Translations under genes and position numbers: made by a program
In this document: piece after piece, positions 45,006-54,480 of the stretch
How positions within the stretch are numbered: the first letter of the stretch is position 1
How the letters are laid out: every line of letters starts with the position of its first letter
From: Ceratopteris richardii
Lineage: Eukaryota > Streptophyta > Polypodiopsida > Polypodiales > Pteridaceae
Direction: 5' to 3'
Assembly: GCA_020310875.1 (NCBI GenBank)
Contig: CM035416.1
Location: 73,663,983-73,727,982 of the forward strand
Length of the DNA: 64,000 nt
Notes under the pieces: generated by a model
Database searches by the model: none
The model's input: only the letters and a program-made list of their open reading frames with translations
Told to the model about the DNA's origin: nothing

Positions 45006-47184
45006 ATGGGAAAGGGAAAAGAATGGTCATATGTGATTGTTCATCAAGAGGGTAAAACAATATCCACAATACAATGCAAATGTTGTGGGCATCGTTATGT
45101 AGGAAATGCAACTCGAATAAAAGAGCATCTCTTTAGTACAGGTAATAATGTGGAAGGATGCTCTAATCCAGATAGTGATATATGGGTACATTTTGCAAGT
45201 TATGCAAAAAAATGTAAATCTCAAGGTATCACATCAAAAAGATTCAAAATCATGAGTAGTTCACGTCAATTTCAAAGTAGCCCAAGTGTACAACAAGAAT
45301 GAGTAGATGCATCGATGACAGTAGAGGATCATCATGATATTTCTACTCATCTCCCAAACTGTTTTTGAGAATAACCAAGATACGTGTACTCCATTTTCTC
45401 CAACTGCATCAAAAAAGAGTGGAGTTGGTGAATGTAGTAAAAATGGTGGATCTAATACTCTGTCACCATGCTTTGTCCGCAATAAATCACAAAATACTAT
45501 ACATGTAGATTTTGAAAAGAAATATTGTCTTGAGCTTCATCTTCAATGGACTCAAGCATTCTTAGCATGTGGGATTTCTTTCAATGTTTTTCATAACCCC
45601 ATTTTCAAAGATGCTTTGATGTCAACGGCACGAAAAGGTTTCACCATGCCAGATTATAACAAAATGCGAATAGACTATGTAGATTAAGTGAAAAAAAGTA
45701 CCGAAGCTATTTTAAAGAGAACATTACTTGATTATGTACCCATGTATGGATGCACAATAGCATTGGATGAATGGACAAGTTGTCAAAAGAAACCATTGAT
45801 TAATGTCATGGTTATATGTCCAAAAAGAAACATGTTTTTAGAAGCTGTTGATACTTCTCTTAAAGAGAAAAGTTCGGATTTTCTTGTAAAGGTATATGAA
45901 CATGCTATATCGTGTGTGGGTGGTCCGAAGAATGTGACTGCGATAGTGACAGATAATGCCTCTAATTTTTGAAGTGCTGGAATTACAATTCAAAACAAGT
46001 ATGAAGGCATTACTTGGGTTCCATGTGCAGCTCATAAATTAAATTTATTATTGAAAGTTATAGGTATATTATCTTTCATTAAACAAAGCTTATTAGATGC
46101 AAATCATGTGGTCAAATTTATTAGAGAGCATCAATTTTCATATTTGCTCTTCCGAACCAAATCTCCCAATAAAGCACTTCAAATTTTTTGTGCCACACGA
46201 TTTGCAACTGCTTACATTGTACTCAGTGGATTATTAGAAGTTAAGCCAGCTCTTGTAGAAATGATTGCTGATCGAAGATGGGAGGCATGGCTAAAGAAGT
46301 ATTCTTCTTATCGAGTTGCAACATCCAAATGTACGTGTCTAATACAATCACAAAATTTTTGGCATAATCTTGAAAAAATTGTTGGTATCACTAAACCTTT
46401 TGTGGAACTTTTACGAATGGTTGATACTGATAAATTTGTGATTAGAAAAGTTTATTGGATTATGTCAGAAGCTATTCAAAAAGTAAAAGACTTTAATCAA
46501 TTTTCATTACGAGAGAAAACACAGATTGTATCATTAGCAGAGAAGAGATGGACGCAAATGCATACTCATTTGCATGGAACAACATTCGTTTTGAATCCAA
46601 CATTTCAACTCAATGGTCAAGCGTCAAACAAAGAAGTCATGGCAAACTTCAAAACCACATGTCAATTATTACTTCCAGGTACAGATGGTCGAGATGCATT
46701 CCACCAAAGAATAGCGTATGTAAATCGAGAAGGATATTTTTGAGATCTATGGCATATTGAAGTGATTCAAAAGCATCCACTTCCTATTTGGTGGAAAGAG
46801 TATGGAGGTGAAGCAGTGGTGTTTCAACATATAGCTATGAGAGTGCTTTCAGTAGTAGCTTCAAGTGGCAGTTGTGAATGTAATTGGAGTGCCTATGATT
46901 TTCTTCATTCAAAATGAAGAAATCGCTTAAGTGTATCACGTGTTAATGTTTTGGTATATGTGTTTTGTAATATGCATTCGTTACATGCTCCAACCAAGAT
47001 AGCCTCTACAACAACACAACAAACTTTTGGAGAATTTCAAACTCATGAAAGTTTAACAAATGATTCATGGAGTGATCATGATTTAGATGTAGATCATAAT
47101 GATGGTTTAGACATGGAAGGAATAGATGACATGGTACTTGTCAAAGATGATGATATTCAAAATGAAGAAAATGATGTACTATGA
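45006..47184 (+). pseudogene. hAT transposase (BED zinc finger + DUF659 + dimerisation domain)
   Basis: Start MGKGKEWSYVIVHQEGK at 45006. BED zinc-finger region: IQCKCCGHRYVGNATRIKEHL, C-x2-C and H spacing as in BED. A frameshift near 45310 moves to the frame of 45334-47184. Catalytic core (DUF659-like): CTIALDEWTS and VTDNASNF (putative Asp residues), VPCAAHKLNLLL, TRFATAY, RRWEAWLKKYSSYR. C-terminal hAT dimerisation: PLPIWWKEYGGEAVVFQHIAMRVLSVVASSGSCECNWSAYDF and RNRLSVSRVNVLVYVF. In-frame stops at about 45685, 45970, 46741 and 46915. Non-functional, so the element cannot move itself. Confidence 0.92.
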
Positions 47185-47272
47185 ATACAATGATTATATT
47201 CAATTGCAAAATCGAATACAAGTCATGTCTTTGATTACAAAAAAAAGCTTTCCTACTCATTGTTTTCTTGAT

Positions 47273-48009
47273 TCAATAACTCATTGGCCGATCAAAAGAT
47301 GATGATGCCTCTGAGGGTCGTCCATATTTGCTCTCATAAGCATCCACAAAAATTTGTAAATTTTTCACTTGATTTTGTAGATCATCAATCCTCTTTTGTT
47401 GATCATCTATTGTTCTTTGTAATGCAAGAATTGTTAATCCTTCCTTGTATAATTCTACCCCTTGTGATGACAAATCATGTATAAGATTATTTTCTTCAGG
47501 TTGCAAAATGTAGGGCCGCTTTTGGGGAAGAGGGCCTTCGTTTCCTTGATTATGAAATTTGGCTCGATTTTGAGGACGACCCAAACCGATACCTGCGTTC
47601 TTTGGACGATCATCCCAATCTACACATCGATGAAGAATATCTTGTACAAAAACCTTTTGAATGAAATATAATGCTATTTGATTATTATTTGGTAATGATC
47701 TCTCAACTTGCACAAAGCGTCGAAGTAGCATTTCTGCTAATCCTTTATGTTGTAAGTCTAAAAGCTTTAAGGGTGTTGTTTCTTTTGCCCTTCCTATAAC
47801 CCGAAAGAGAACATCATGAACAAAATAATTTGGACATAGCTTTTTCACTTATTTCATTGATAATGCTTCTCCTTCTAATCCTCTGGCTCTAAATCTTGAT
47901 GGAATAAAAATGCTAATCCTGATTGTGCAAATTGAGCATTTTGCTCAGATAAAATCCTTTGAGATTCAATATGATCAAGGTCATCATTTACATATGGCAG
48001 TCTTGCCAT
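47273..48009 (-). pseudogene. Unknown hAT cargo gene with C-terminal coiled coil
   Basis: Minus strand. An acceptor-like TTTTTATTTTGCAG lies just before ATG at 48009 (MARLPYVNDDLDHIESQRIL, 44 codons, then TAG). After a frame change the main ORF (47273-47848, 191 codons) reads YFVHDVLFRVIGRAKETTPLKLLDLQHKGLAEMLLRRFVQVE, then DILHRCVDWDDRPKNAGIGLGRPQNRAKF. It ends in a heptad-like coiled coil (LQRTIDDQQKRIDDLQNQVKNLQIFVDAYES). Not recognised: no catalytic motif. The well preserved reading frame compared with the transposase suggests a younger or selected gene. Confidence 0.6.
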
Positions 48010-48039
48010 GTTTTACTTCTGCAAAATAAAAACACGAAT

Positions 48040-48730
48040 TTTATCTTAAGAGAATTCAAATGAATCCACATAATTCAAATGAATCCATAATATTTAATTC
48101 ACATATGTTAAATGAATCCACAACATTTAATCCACATAACTCAGATGATACCAAAACATTTGCTCCACTTAATACAAATGATTAAACTTCATTTCATCCA
48201 CTTAACTCAAATGTAAACACTTCATTTATTCCACATAATTCAAATGAATCCACATGATTTAATTCACATATGTTAAATGAATACACAACATTTAATCCAC
48301 ATCCCTCAAATGATAGCACTTCATTTACTCCACATAATTCAAATAAATCCACATTATTTAATCCATATATTATAAATGGTTACACTTTATTTCAACCACT
48401 TAACTCAAATGATACCACAACATTTACTCCACTTAATACAAATGATTACACTTCATTTCATCCACTTAACTCAAATGGTACCACAACATTTACTCTACTT
48501 AATACAAATGATTACACTTCATTTCATCCACTTAACTCAAATGTAAACACTTTGTTTATTCCACATAACTCAAATGAATCCATGAGATTTAATTCACATT
48601 TGTTAAATGAATCCACAACATTTAATCCACATAACTCAATTGATAGCACTGCATTTACTCCACATAATTTGCTTAACTCAAATGTAAACACTTCATTTAA
48701 TCTAGGTAGTTCAAATGAATACATATCGTT
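48040..48730. repeat. Degenerate minisatellite between the two cargo genes
   Basis: About fifteen copies of an AACTCAAATGATACCACAAC/ATTTAATCCACATAACTCA-type unit of roughly 40-45 bases, with shared words TCAAATGAATCCAC and CACATAA. Plus-strand ORF 48270-48746 (Asn/Ser/Thr/Pro-rich) is a read-through of the repeat, not a credible gene. Confidence 0.85.
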
Positions 48731-48731
48731 T

Positions 48732-50090
48732 TCAATATGGTCGTAATCCATCTGTCGTGGATATCTTTAAACCATATCGAGTGAGATGCGAGAATACTCT
48801 AAGCAGTTCATGTGCATCTACTATTTTTGATACATCTTTGTCAGAAGCTAATTCTAAAACATACTTGAACTTGTAAATCCCATTCTTATTAATGGGATAA
48901 CTATTGAAATCTATATATTTCAGGAGTTGTAACAGGAGTGTCGAAACTGTAAATATATCCTGACTCTTATTAAAAGGTGAAGGACTAGTGGATATGCATT
49001 CAGGTGCAATCCACCAGTACTTTTGAGTCCACTCGTTTCTAGTAGATATTTCTAGATTAGGTAGCTTTGGAAAACATTTTTTGGTTGGTAAATAGGTCGC
49101 TCTACCAAAATCACATAATCCGATGTAAGCCTGTTGATCTTCAAAATGCAAAAAGATGTTGCATGGATGGAGATCATTATGGGATATATTACAAGTGTGT
49201 AAAAATGATATTTTTTGTAATAGGCCGTTGATCAGCTTCTATATATTTGTTTTCACGGTTGCTATATCTCCTTCTGTGTCTTTCACACCTCTGCTTCGTG
49301 GTACGTTTAGGTATTCTTTCTCCATTCTTTCTAGCCACATGTCCAATGTACCACCATTCCAGAATTTGAAAATGAGGCACAGACTTTTGCTACGGTGTCT
49401 AGCCAAACCAAGTGGACTAATAATTCCACTATGCATAATAGATAACACTGCGGCTTCATTGATGGCTTTATTTTCTCGTGTTTGTATGTCAACACCATGT
49501 AATTTGAATAGCTTGGCCACAAACACTTCATTGCTGAATCTTGGGTGGGATATCTTGACTTTATCAATCATGCCATATTGTCCTTCCCCCACGAGAGCTA
49601 CATCTTCAAAAAGAATAGAGGAATATGGGAGCAAAAAAAGATTGTTCAATGTTTGATCTCCCATATTCACATATGCATCTCTTGTATTTGGATTTACCTG
49701 TGTTCTCACTAGGTGTTCAGTCGTGTCTGGTTTTAATTGCTTTCCTCTCTTCATAGTCTGATAATGTAAATCGATCAATTTAATTTTATCGATGAATCTG
49801 GGCATACTGGTGATATCCACCGCCAATGAATCTGCTACTTTTATCATTTGTTCAAAGATACATGTAAGCTCTTTTGACATTTGCTCATCTAAGACCTCTG
49901 CTCCACTAGACACACTGCCAAATTTGTTTTCAATATTCATAAATGATGTTCTGGATAATTGCGCAATGAAATCTTTGTAACTAAAAGTGTCCATGGCTAT
50001 AGTGATTTCATCTTCTCTCATTTGATACATGTACAAGCACACAAATTCTTCTAAAAATTTTCGCTCTTGCTTGTTTATTTTACCTGCCAT
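48732..50090 (-). pseudogene. Protein-kinase-like gene carried by the hAT
   Basis: Minus-strand ORF of about 452 codons, start MAGKINKQERKFLEEF at 50090, one TAG stop at 49239-49241 (probably CAG to TAG, giving I-Q-K-L). Unrecognised N-terminal region (residues 1-165). Kinase domain: P-loop VGEGQYGMIDKV (G-x-G-x-x-G), Lys of beta-3 in VFVAKLF, alpha-C Glu in NEAAVL, hinge LIFKFWNGGTL, catalytic loop HNDLHPCN (Arg-Asp replaced by Asn-Asp, Lys by His), CDFGRAT (DFG intact), IAPEC (APE), QDIFTVSTLLLQLLKYIDF. The domain sequence is that of a eukaryotic kinase. An acceptor-like TTTTATTTTTGCACAG precedes the ATG. It sits wholly inside the TIRs. Confidence 0.88.
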
Positions 50091-50159
50091 CTGTGCAAAA
50101 ATAAAAAATAGAATATCAGTAAGTGTATGGATAAATAAATCAATAGTATGTGTGCACAA

Positions 50160-50760
50160 ATGATAGACATATGCATAGTTAAATAAGTAGATTTATAATT
50201 AAATAGAAAGTGTAATTATAATCTTGAAGTGAATCTATGTAACTATTAAGAATGTAGTAGTCAAAGAATCAAACATTTATAATATTTCATATACATTCGC
50301 CATGCTATGTATGAGTTTTGTCACATAATTGTATATAACTATTGTGATAGTAAGAGTCAAAGAATCAGACAATCACAATAGTTTCTATACACCTTGTGAC
50401 CTGCACAAAGTATTCTCATCAAAATCTAAGTGACTATTGTGATAGTAAGAGTTAAAGAATCAAATAATCACAATAGTTTCTATACACTCCCTATACTATT
50501 GAGAGAGTAGGCATCAAGGTGGCGATTCAAACTAAGTATTCTCATCGGAATCTAAGTGACTATTGTGAGAGTAAGAGTCAAATAATCAGACAATCAAAAT
50601 AGTCCCTACACACTCCCTATACTATTGAGAGAGTAGGAATCGAGGTGGCGATTCAAACAATCTCAATAGATCTATTACTACGTCCTATACTACTGTGAGA
50701 GTAAGAATCGATGTAGCGAGTCAGACAATCACAGTAGTGGTTTATTTTTAAATGTTTCTC
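50160..50760. repeat. hAT right subterminal repeats (inverted relative to left)
   Basis: Four or five units of CTATTGTGATAGTAAGAGTC...GACAATCACAATAG at about 50338, 50431, 50553 and 50690. Reversed, they match the left units (CTATTGTGATTGTTTGACTC...TTCACAATAG), so the arrays are inverted across the element. Confidence 0.85.
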
Positions 50761-51214
50761 ATCGATGTATACAAGTAAGAAACACTTGCATGAGTCGAAC
50801 ATGTATACAATTGATGATTAAAAGACACAAAACAAATTATATAAATAAACATCAAGCATATGTAAGAGATGCATATGCAAATCATACCATATGAATGATA
50901 TAATTAACAAAACAATAAAATAAACAATAAATAAAAATTAAAACAATACCTCAATGATAAAAAAGAAAGCTCTCTGATAAAAATTGTAGGCTTAAAGCTC
51001 TCTAGTACATCAATGAAGCACGTGCGGAATAAGTTTTTCGATCGAATGTAAGAATATATATTTTTTTGCTGTAAAACACTTTTCGATCGAAAGCATTTTT
51101 GATCGAAAGAAGTTTCGGATCCGTCCATGTTTTTTGGTGTTTATTCAGAAAATCACGAATAAAACGAACATATTCGGTATTTTTTTATTATTCGGTCGAA
51201 TAAATGCAACCTAG
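50761..51214. repeat. hAT right terminus with TTCGATCGAA motifs
   Basis: Motifs TTCGATCGAA (51038, 51081), TTTGATCGAAA (51098) and TTCGGTCGAAT (51191), then the TIR ending in AATGCAACCTAG at 51214. Mirrors the left terminus. Confidence 0.85.
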
Positions 51215-51222
51215 GTATGAAG
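51215..51222. repeat. hAT target site duplication GTATGAAG (right)
   Basis: Second copy of the eight-base duplication. Immediately after it the copia reading frame resumes (DSCSKIKLPYDLAEDFPKLLKD). Confidence 0.96.
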
Positions 51223-52616
51223 ACTCATGCAGTAAGATCAAGTTACCTTATGATCTTGCAGAAGATTTTCCAAAACTTCTCAAGGATAAACCTTCTAAAA
51301 TTGAAGAATAAGATACCTCAGAAGATGAAGCAACTCAGATTGAAAAACTCAAAATGTGAAAGTCTAAAGGTAAAGCTAAAATGTAGGAACTTGGACAAGA
51401 GGTAGAATCATCACATCATGGCCTAAGAAGGTCCATGAGGGAGAAAAGAAAACCAGAGAGGTATGGGTGTGATACTTCTCTAGTTACTAAGCATTCAATC
51501 TATATATCACAAGACATAAATCAAGAGGAACCCTCAACATTTGAGGAGGCAAAGAAGAAATCAGAATGGAGGCATGCAATGGAAGAGGAAATTGAAGCTC
51601 TTGAGGAAAATAACACTTGGAAATTAGTTCCCAAATCTTCATCAATGAAAGTGATAGGTTCAAGATGGATTTACAAATTGAAGAAGAACTCAGAGGGGTC
51701 CATTAATAGGTATAAGGCAAGGCTTGTTGCAAAACGCTTTGCACAAACTCAGGGAATTGATTATGAGGAGGCCTTCTCTCCAGTGGCAAACATGCCTACA
51801 ATTAGAGTCCTGCTTACTATTGCTTCTTCCAAGAATTGGAAGATATTTCAAGTGAATTTAAAAAATGCATTTCTTATTGGATGGATAATAGAAGAAGTAT
51901 ATATGGCACAACCACCTGGTTTTGAGAATCAAGTACATCCTGATTATGTGTGTAAACTTAGTAAAGCTATATATGGACTCAAACAAGCCCCAATGGCTTG
52001 GAATCATAGGCTTGTTTCATTCTTGCAAGATAAAGGATTTCAACCTAGCAAGGCAGATCCATCACTCTTCATCAAAACAAATAATTTTGAAGACATCTAT
52101 TTGTGTGTGTATGTGAATGATATTATACTTACAGGAAATGATGCAGATGGGATAAAGAAGATCAAGGAGCACATGCAAGAAGAGTTCAAGATAAGTGACT
52201 TGGGTTCACTTACATACTTCCTAGGATTGGAAGTAGTATACAGATATCATGGTCTATTCCTTACTCAAAGGAAATACATTAAGGACTTGTTGACAAAGTT
52301 CAAGATGCAAGATTGTAGGATTGCAGGTACTTCAATGGAGGTTAATCATAAATTGAGCTCACATGAAGGTGAAATCATAGAAGATATCACAGGTTATCAA
52401 AGTCTTGTGGGTAGTTTGAACTATGCCACATTGACAAGAGTAGACATATATTTTAGTGTGAGTGTGCTAAGTCAATTTATGCACACACCCAGGAAACCTC
52501 ACATGGATGCTGCCAAGAGGATACTCAGATATCTCAAAGGGACCATGAATGAAGGGTTATACTACCCTTATGTATCTGATTTAAGTCTAAAGTTGTTCTT
52601 TGATGCACATTAGGCT
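51223..52616 (+). pseudogene. Copia A reverse transcriptase
   Basis: Frame 51435-52613 is 392 codons, nearly open. Blocks: EEAKKKSEWRHAMEEEIEAL, WKLVPKSSSMKVIGSRWIYKLK, YKARLVAKRFAQTQGIDYEEAFSPVA, VNLKNAFLIG (Asp changed to Asn), KLSKAIYGLKQAPMAWNHRL and LCVYVNDIILTG. The YVDD signature is YVND, so catalysis is lost. Palm/thumb: LGSLTYFLGLEVVYR, and the connection ends TRVDIYFSVSVLSQFMHTP. Asp-to-Asn changes at two conserved places suggest deamination. Confidence 0.93.
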
Positions 52617-53080
52617 GGCTCCAAGGAAGACAAAAGGAGCACCTCATGATATCCTACCTTTGCAGGGTCAAAACTTGTCTCATGGTCATCTAAGAAGCAA
52701 CCCATGGTTGCTCTCTCTTATACTGAAGCTGAATATAGAGGTCTTGCCATAGCTACTCAAGAAGCAATGTGGATTAAGACATTATATATAGATCTTGGAT
52801 TGGAAATTGGAACTCCAAATATTTTTGGTGACAACATGAGTTCCATTCACTTGGCTGCCAATCCAATTTTTCATGCAAGGAATAAACATATTGAAGTACA
52901 TTACCACTATGTAAGAGAGAAGTTTGTGACAAAGGAAATTCAGCTATCATATGTGTCAACTCATCAAGAATGTGCAGACATTTTAACCAAGGCATTAGAT
53001 GGAGCAAAACTCAGTAAATTCAAAGGTATGATTGGTTTATAGGAAATCAAGGAGGAATGAAGACCAAGCATGTTAGGCTT
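52617..53080 (+). pseudogene. Copia A RNase H
   Basis: Frame 52704-53042: MVALSYTEAEYRGLAIATQEAMWI (catalytic Glu), FGDNMSSIHLAANPIFHARNKHIEVHYHYVREKF (Asp in FGDN), LTKALDGAKLSKFKGMIGL then TAG. Upstream the beginning of the domain is FFDAH with a stop. Confidence 0.92.
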
Positions 53081-53090
53081 GAGGGGGAGC
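53081..53090 (+). other. Polypurine tract of copia A
   Basis: GAGGGGGAGC directly before the 3' LTR at 53091; this primes plus-strand synthesis. Confidence 0.9.
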
Positions 53091-53797
53091 TATTGGTGCA
53101 ATTAAAACCAAGCCCACATACTTGATTGATTAACTTATGCTGGCATAACCTATGCAAGACTACATATGAATAGTCTCTTTTAAAAATCCTTCATATTTAT
53201 CCTTGTAAAAGTGGGTAACACCCATGTGGAGTTAGGAAGCTCTAAAATCATGAATCAATCAGTTGTTGAGTGATGAGGGAATCCATCCTACACTTTAGGA
53301 TTCACCTTTTAGGTAGAAGTTTGAATTTGAATTCAAACCTTGGCTCCAAACATGATTATAAAAAGGGGATCAAAAGATCCGCATATCATCTTGAGCCCAT
53401 GACATCACTTTGAGTGAGTCTTATTGTTCATCTCGAGCCCATGAGATCACTTTGAGTGAGTTTTATTGTTCATCTTGAGCCCATGAGATCACTTTGAGTG
53501 AGTTTTATTGTTCATCTCGAGCCCATGAGATCACTTTGAGTGAGTTTTATTATGAAGTGAGAGATCATCTCATAGCTCATTCACCTCTCACACATTGTGC
53601 AATGTATGGTTTCCAATTACATTGTATTTGTACATGTTTTAATACATATATGATCATTATATTCTCATTTTACTCCTCTGTTAATACTCCATTAGAACAA
53701 TGATTTTCTCAGAGCTTGTTCTGAGTGTGTAGCTAATCATTTTCCATGATTTAAAGCATGATAGAATCAACATACTGTCTATTATAATCTTGCAAAA
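53091..53797 (+). repeat. 3' LTR of copia A (truncated)
   Basis: About 707 bases matching the first two thirds of the 5' LTR; stops near 53797, where gypsy E RT sequence begins. Contains the 42-base repeat at 53387-53554. Confidence 0.93.
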
Positions 53798-54480
53798 CAT
53801 TGCCCTAGAAGACCAGCATAAGATGGCTTTTGCCATAGAATGGGGCATATTTGCATTTTGGGTGATGCTATTTGGGCTTAGCAATGCCCTTGTTACCTTT
53901 AACAGGCTGATGGGTCATGTATTTAAAGAGTTCATGCAGAAAAACTTGGAAGTCTATGTTGATGATCTATGTGCTCATTCCAACATTAGACAAACACATA
54001 TACATGGCTGAGATGAATCTTTGAAAATTGTAGAGAATATCAGGTGTGCCTGAACATAGAAAGTGTGTTTTTATGGTCAAGCAAGGCAAGATTCTAGGAC
54101 ACATAGTGTCAAAGAATGGAATATGCATGGACGTGGATAAAGTTAGAGCTATTACCGGGCTAGCTAGGCCAAATAATTTCAAGGAAGTACAAGCTTTCAT
54201 GGGACATTGTGGCTATTATCGACGTTTCATTCATATGTGTGTAATCATTGCAAAGCCTATGTACACCCGTTTGACTAACTTTGAGTGATAGAAGAATGTG
54301 AAAAATCCTTTAATGAGCTTAAGTGACAATTGGGTTCAACACCAATCTTGAATACATCAGATTGGAACAAGCCATTTCATGTTCATGTGGATGCATCCAA
54401 TTACACTATTGGGTGTGTACTAGCACAACCTACTAGTGAAGGTACTATGGATCTTCCCATTACTATTAGATGTCTACCAT
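53798..54480 (+). pseudogene. Gypsy E reverse transcriptase and RNase H start
   Basis: Plus strand. Starts inside RT: AFAIEWGIFAFWVMLFGLSNALVTFNRL, then VYVDDLCAHS (YVDD intact), a frame break, then GKILGHIVSKNGICMDVDKV and VQAFMGHCGYYRRFIHM. Ends with PFHVHVDASNYTIGCVLAQPTSEG, the first part of RNase H. Nearly the same words as in gypsy H. RNase H remainder and integrase are deleted. Confidence 0.9.

Larger units (their letters stand above)
43456..51214. mobile_element. hAT DNA transposon, 7,759 bases, with kinase-like cargo
   Basis: Ends CTAGGTTGCATT...AATGCAACCTAG (12-base perfect inverted repeats, 8-base target duplication). Contents: TTCGATCGAA palindromes and hairpin repeats at the left, decayed BED/DUF659-type transposase (plus, 45006-47184), an unknown minus-strand gene (47273-48009), a minisatellite (48040-48730), a kinase-like gene (minus, 48732-50090), then mirrored hairpin repeats and TTCGATCGAA palindromes at the right. 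Most hAT elements are 2-5 kb and carry only transposase, so two extra genes are unusual. It lies in copia A. Confidence 0.95.
39304..53797 (+). mobile_element. Copia element A, inserted in gypsy E, containing hAT
   Basis: LTR 39304-40487, primer site 40489-40500, gag, protease, integrase, hAT insertion 43456-51214, RT, RNase H, polypurine tract 53081-53090, 3' LTR 53091-53797 (truncated). Without the hAT and its target duplication the element is about 6.7 kb. The 3' LTR lacks about its last 470 bases, where gypsy E RT abuts, so a deletion removed the LTR end and part of E. Confidence 0.92.

Noticed and set aside
48270..48746. 158-codon plus-strand ORF rich in Asn, Ser and Pro
   Set aside because: It is a read-through of the 40-45 base minisatellite, with no start context or domain.
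43448..51222. MULE insertion with a 9-base duplication
   Set aside because: GGTATGAAG could be read as nine bases, but the first G is also the last base of the terminal repeat, and the transposase is hAT-type.
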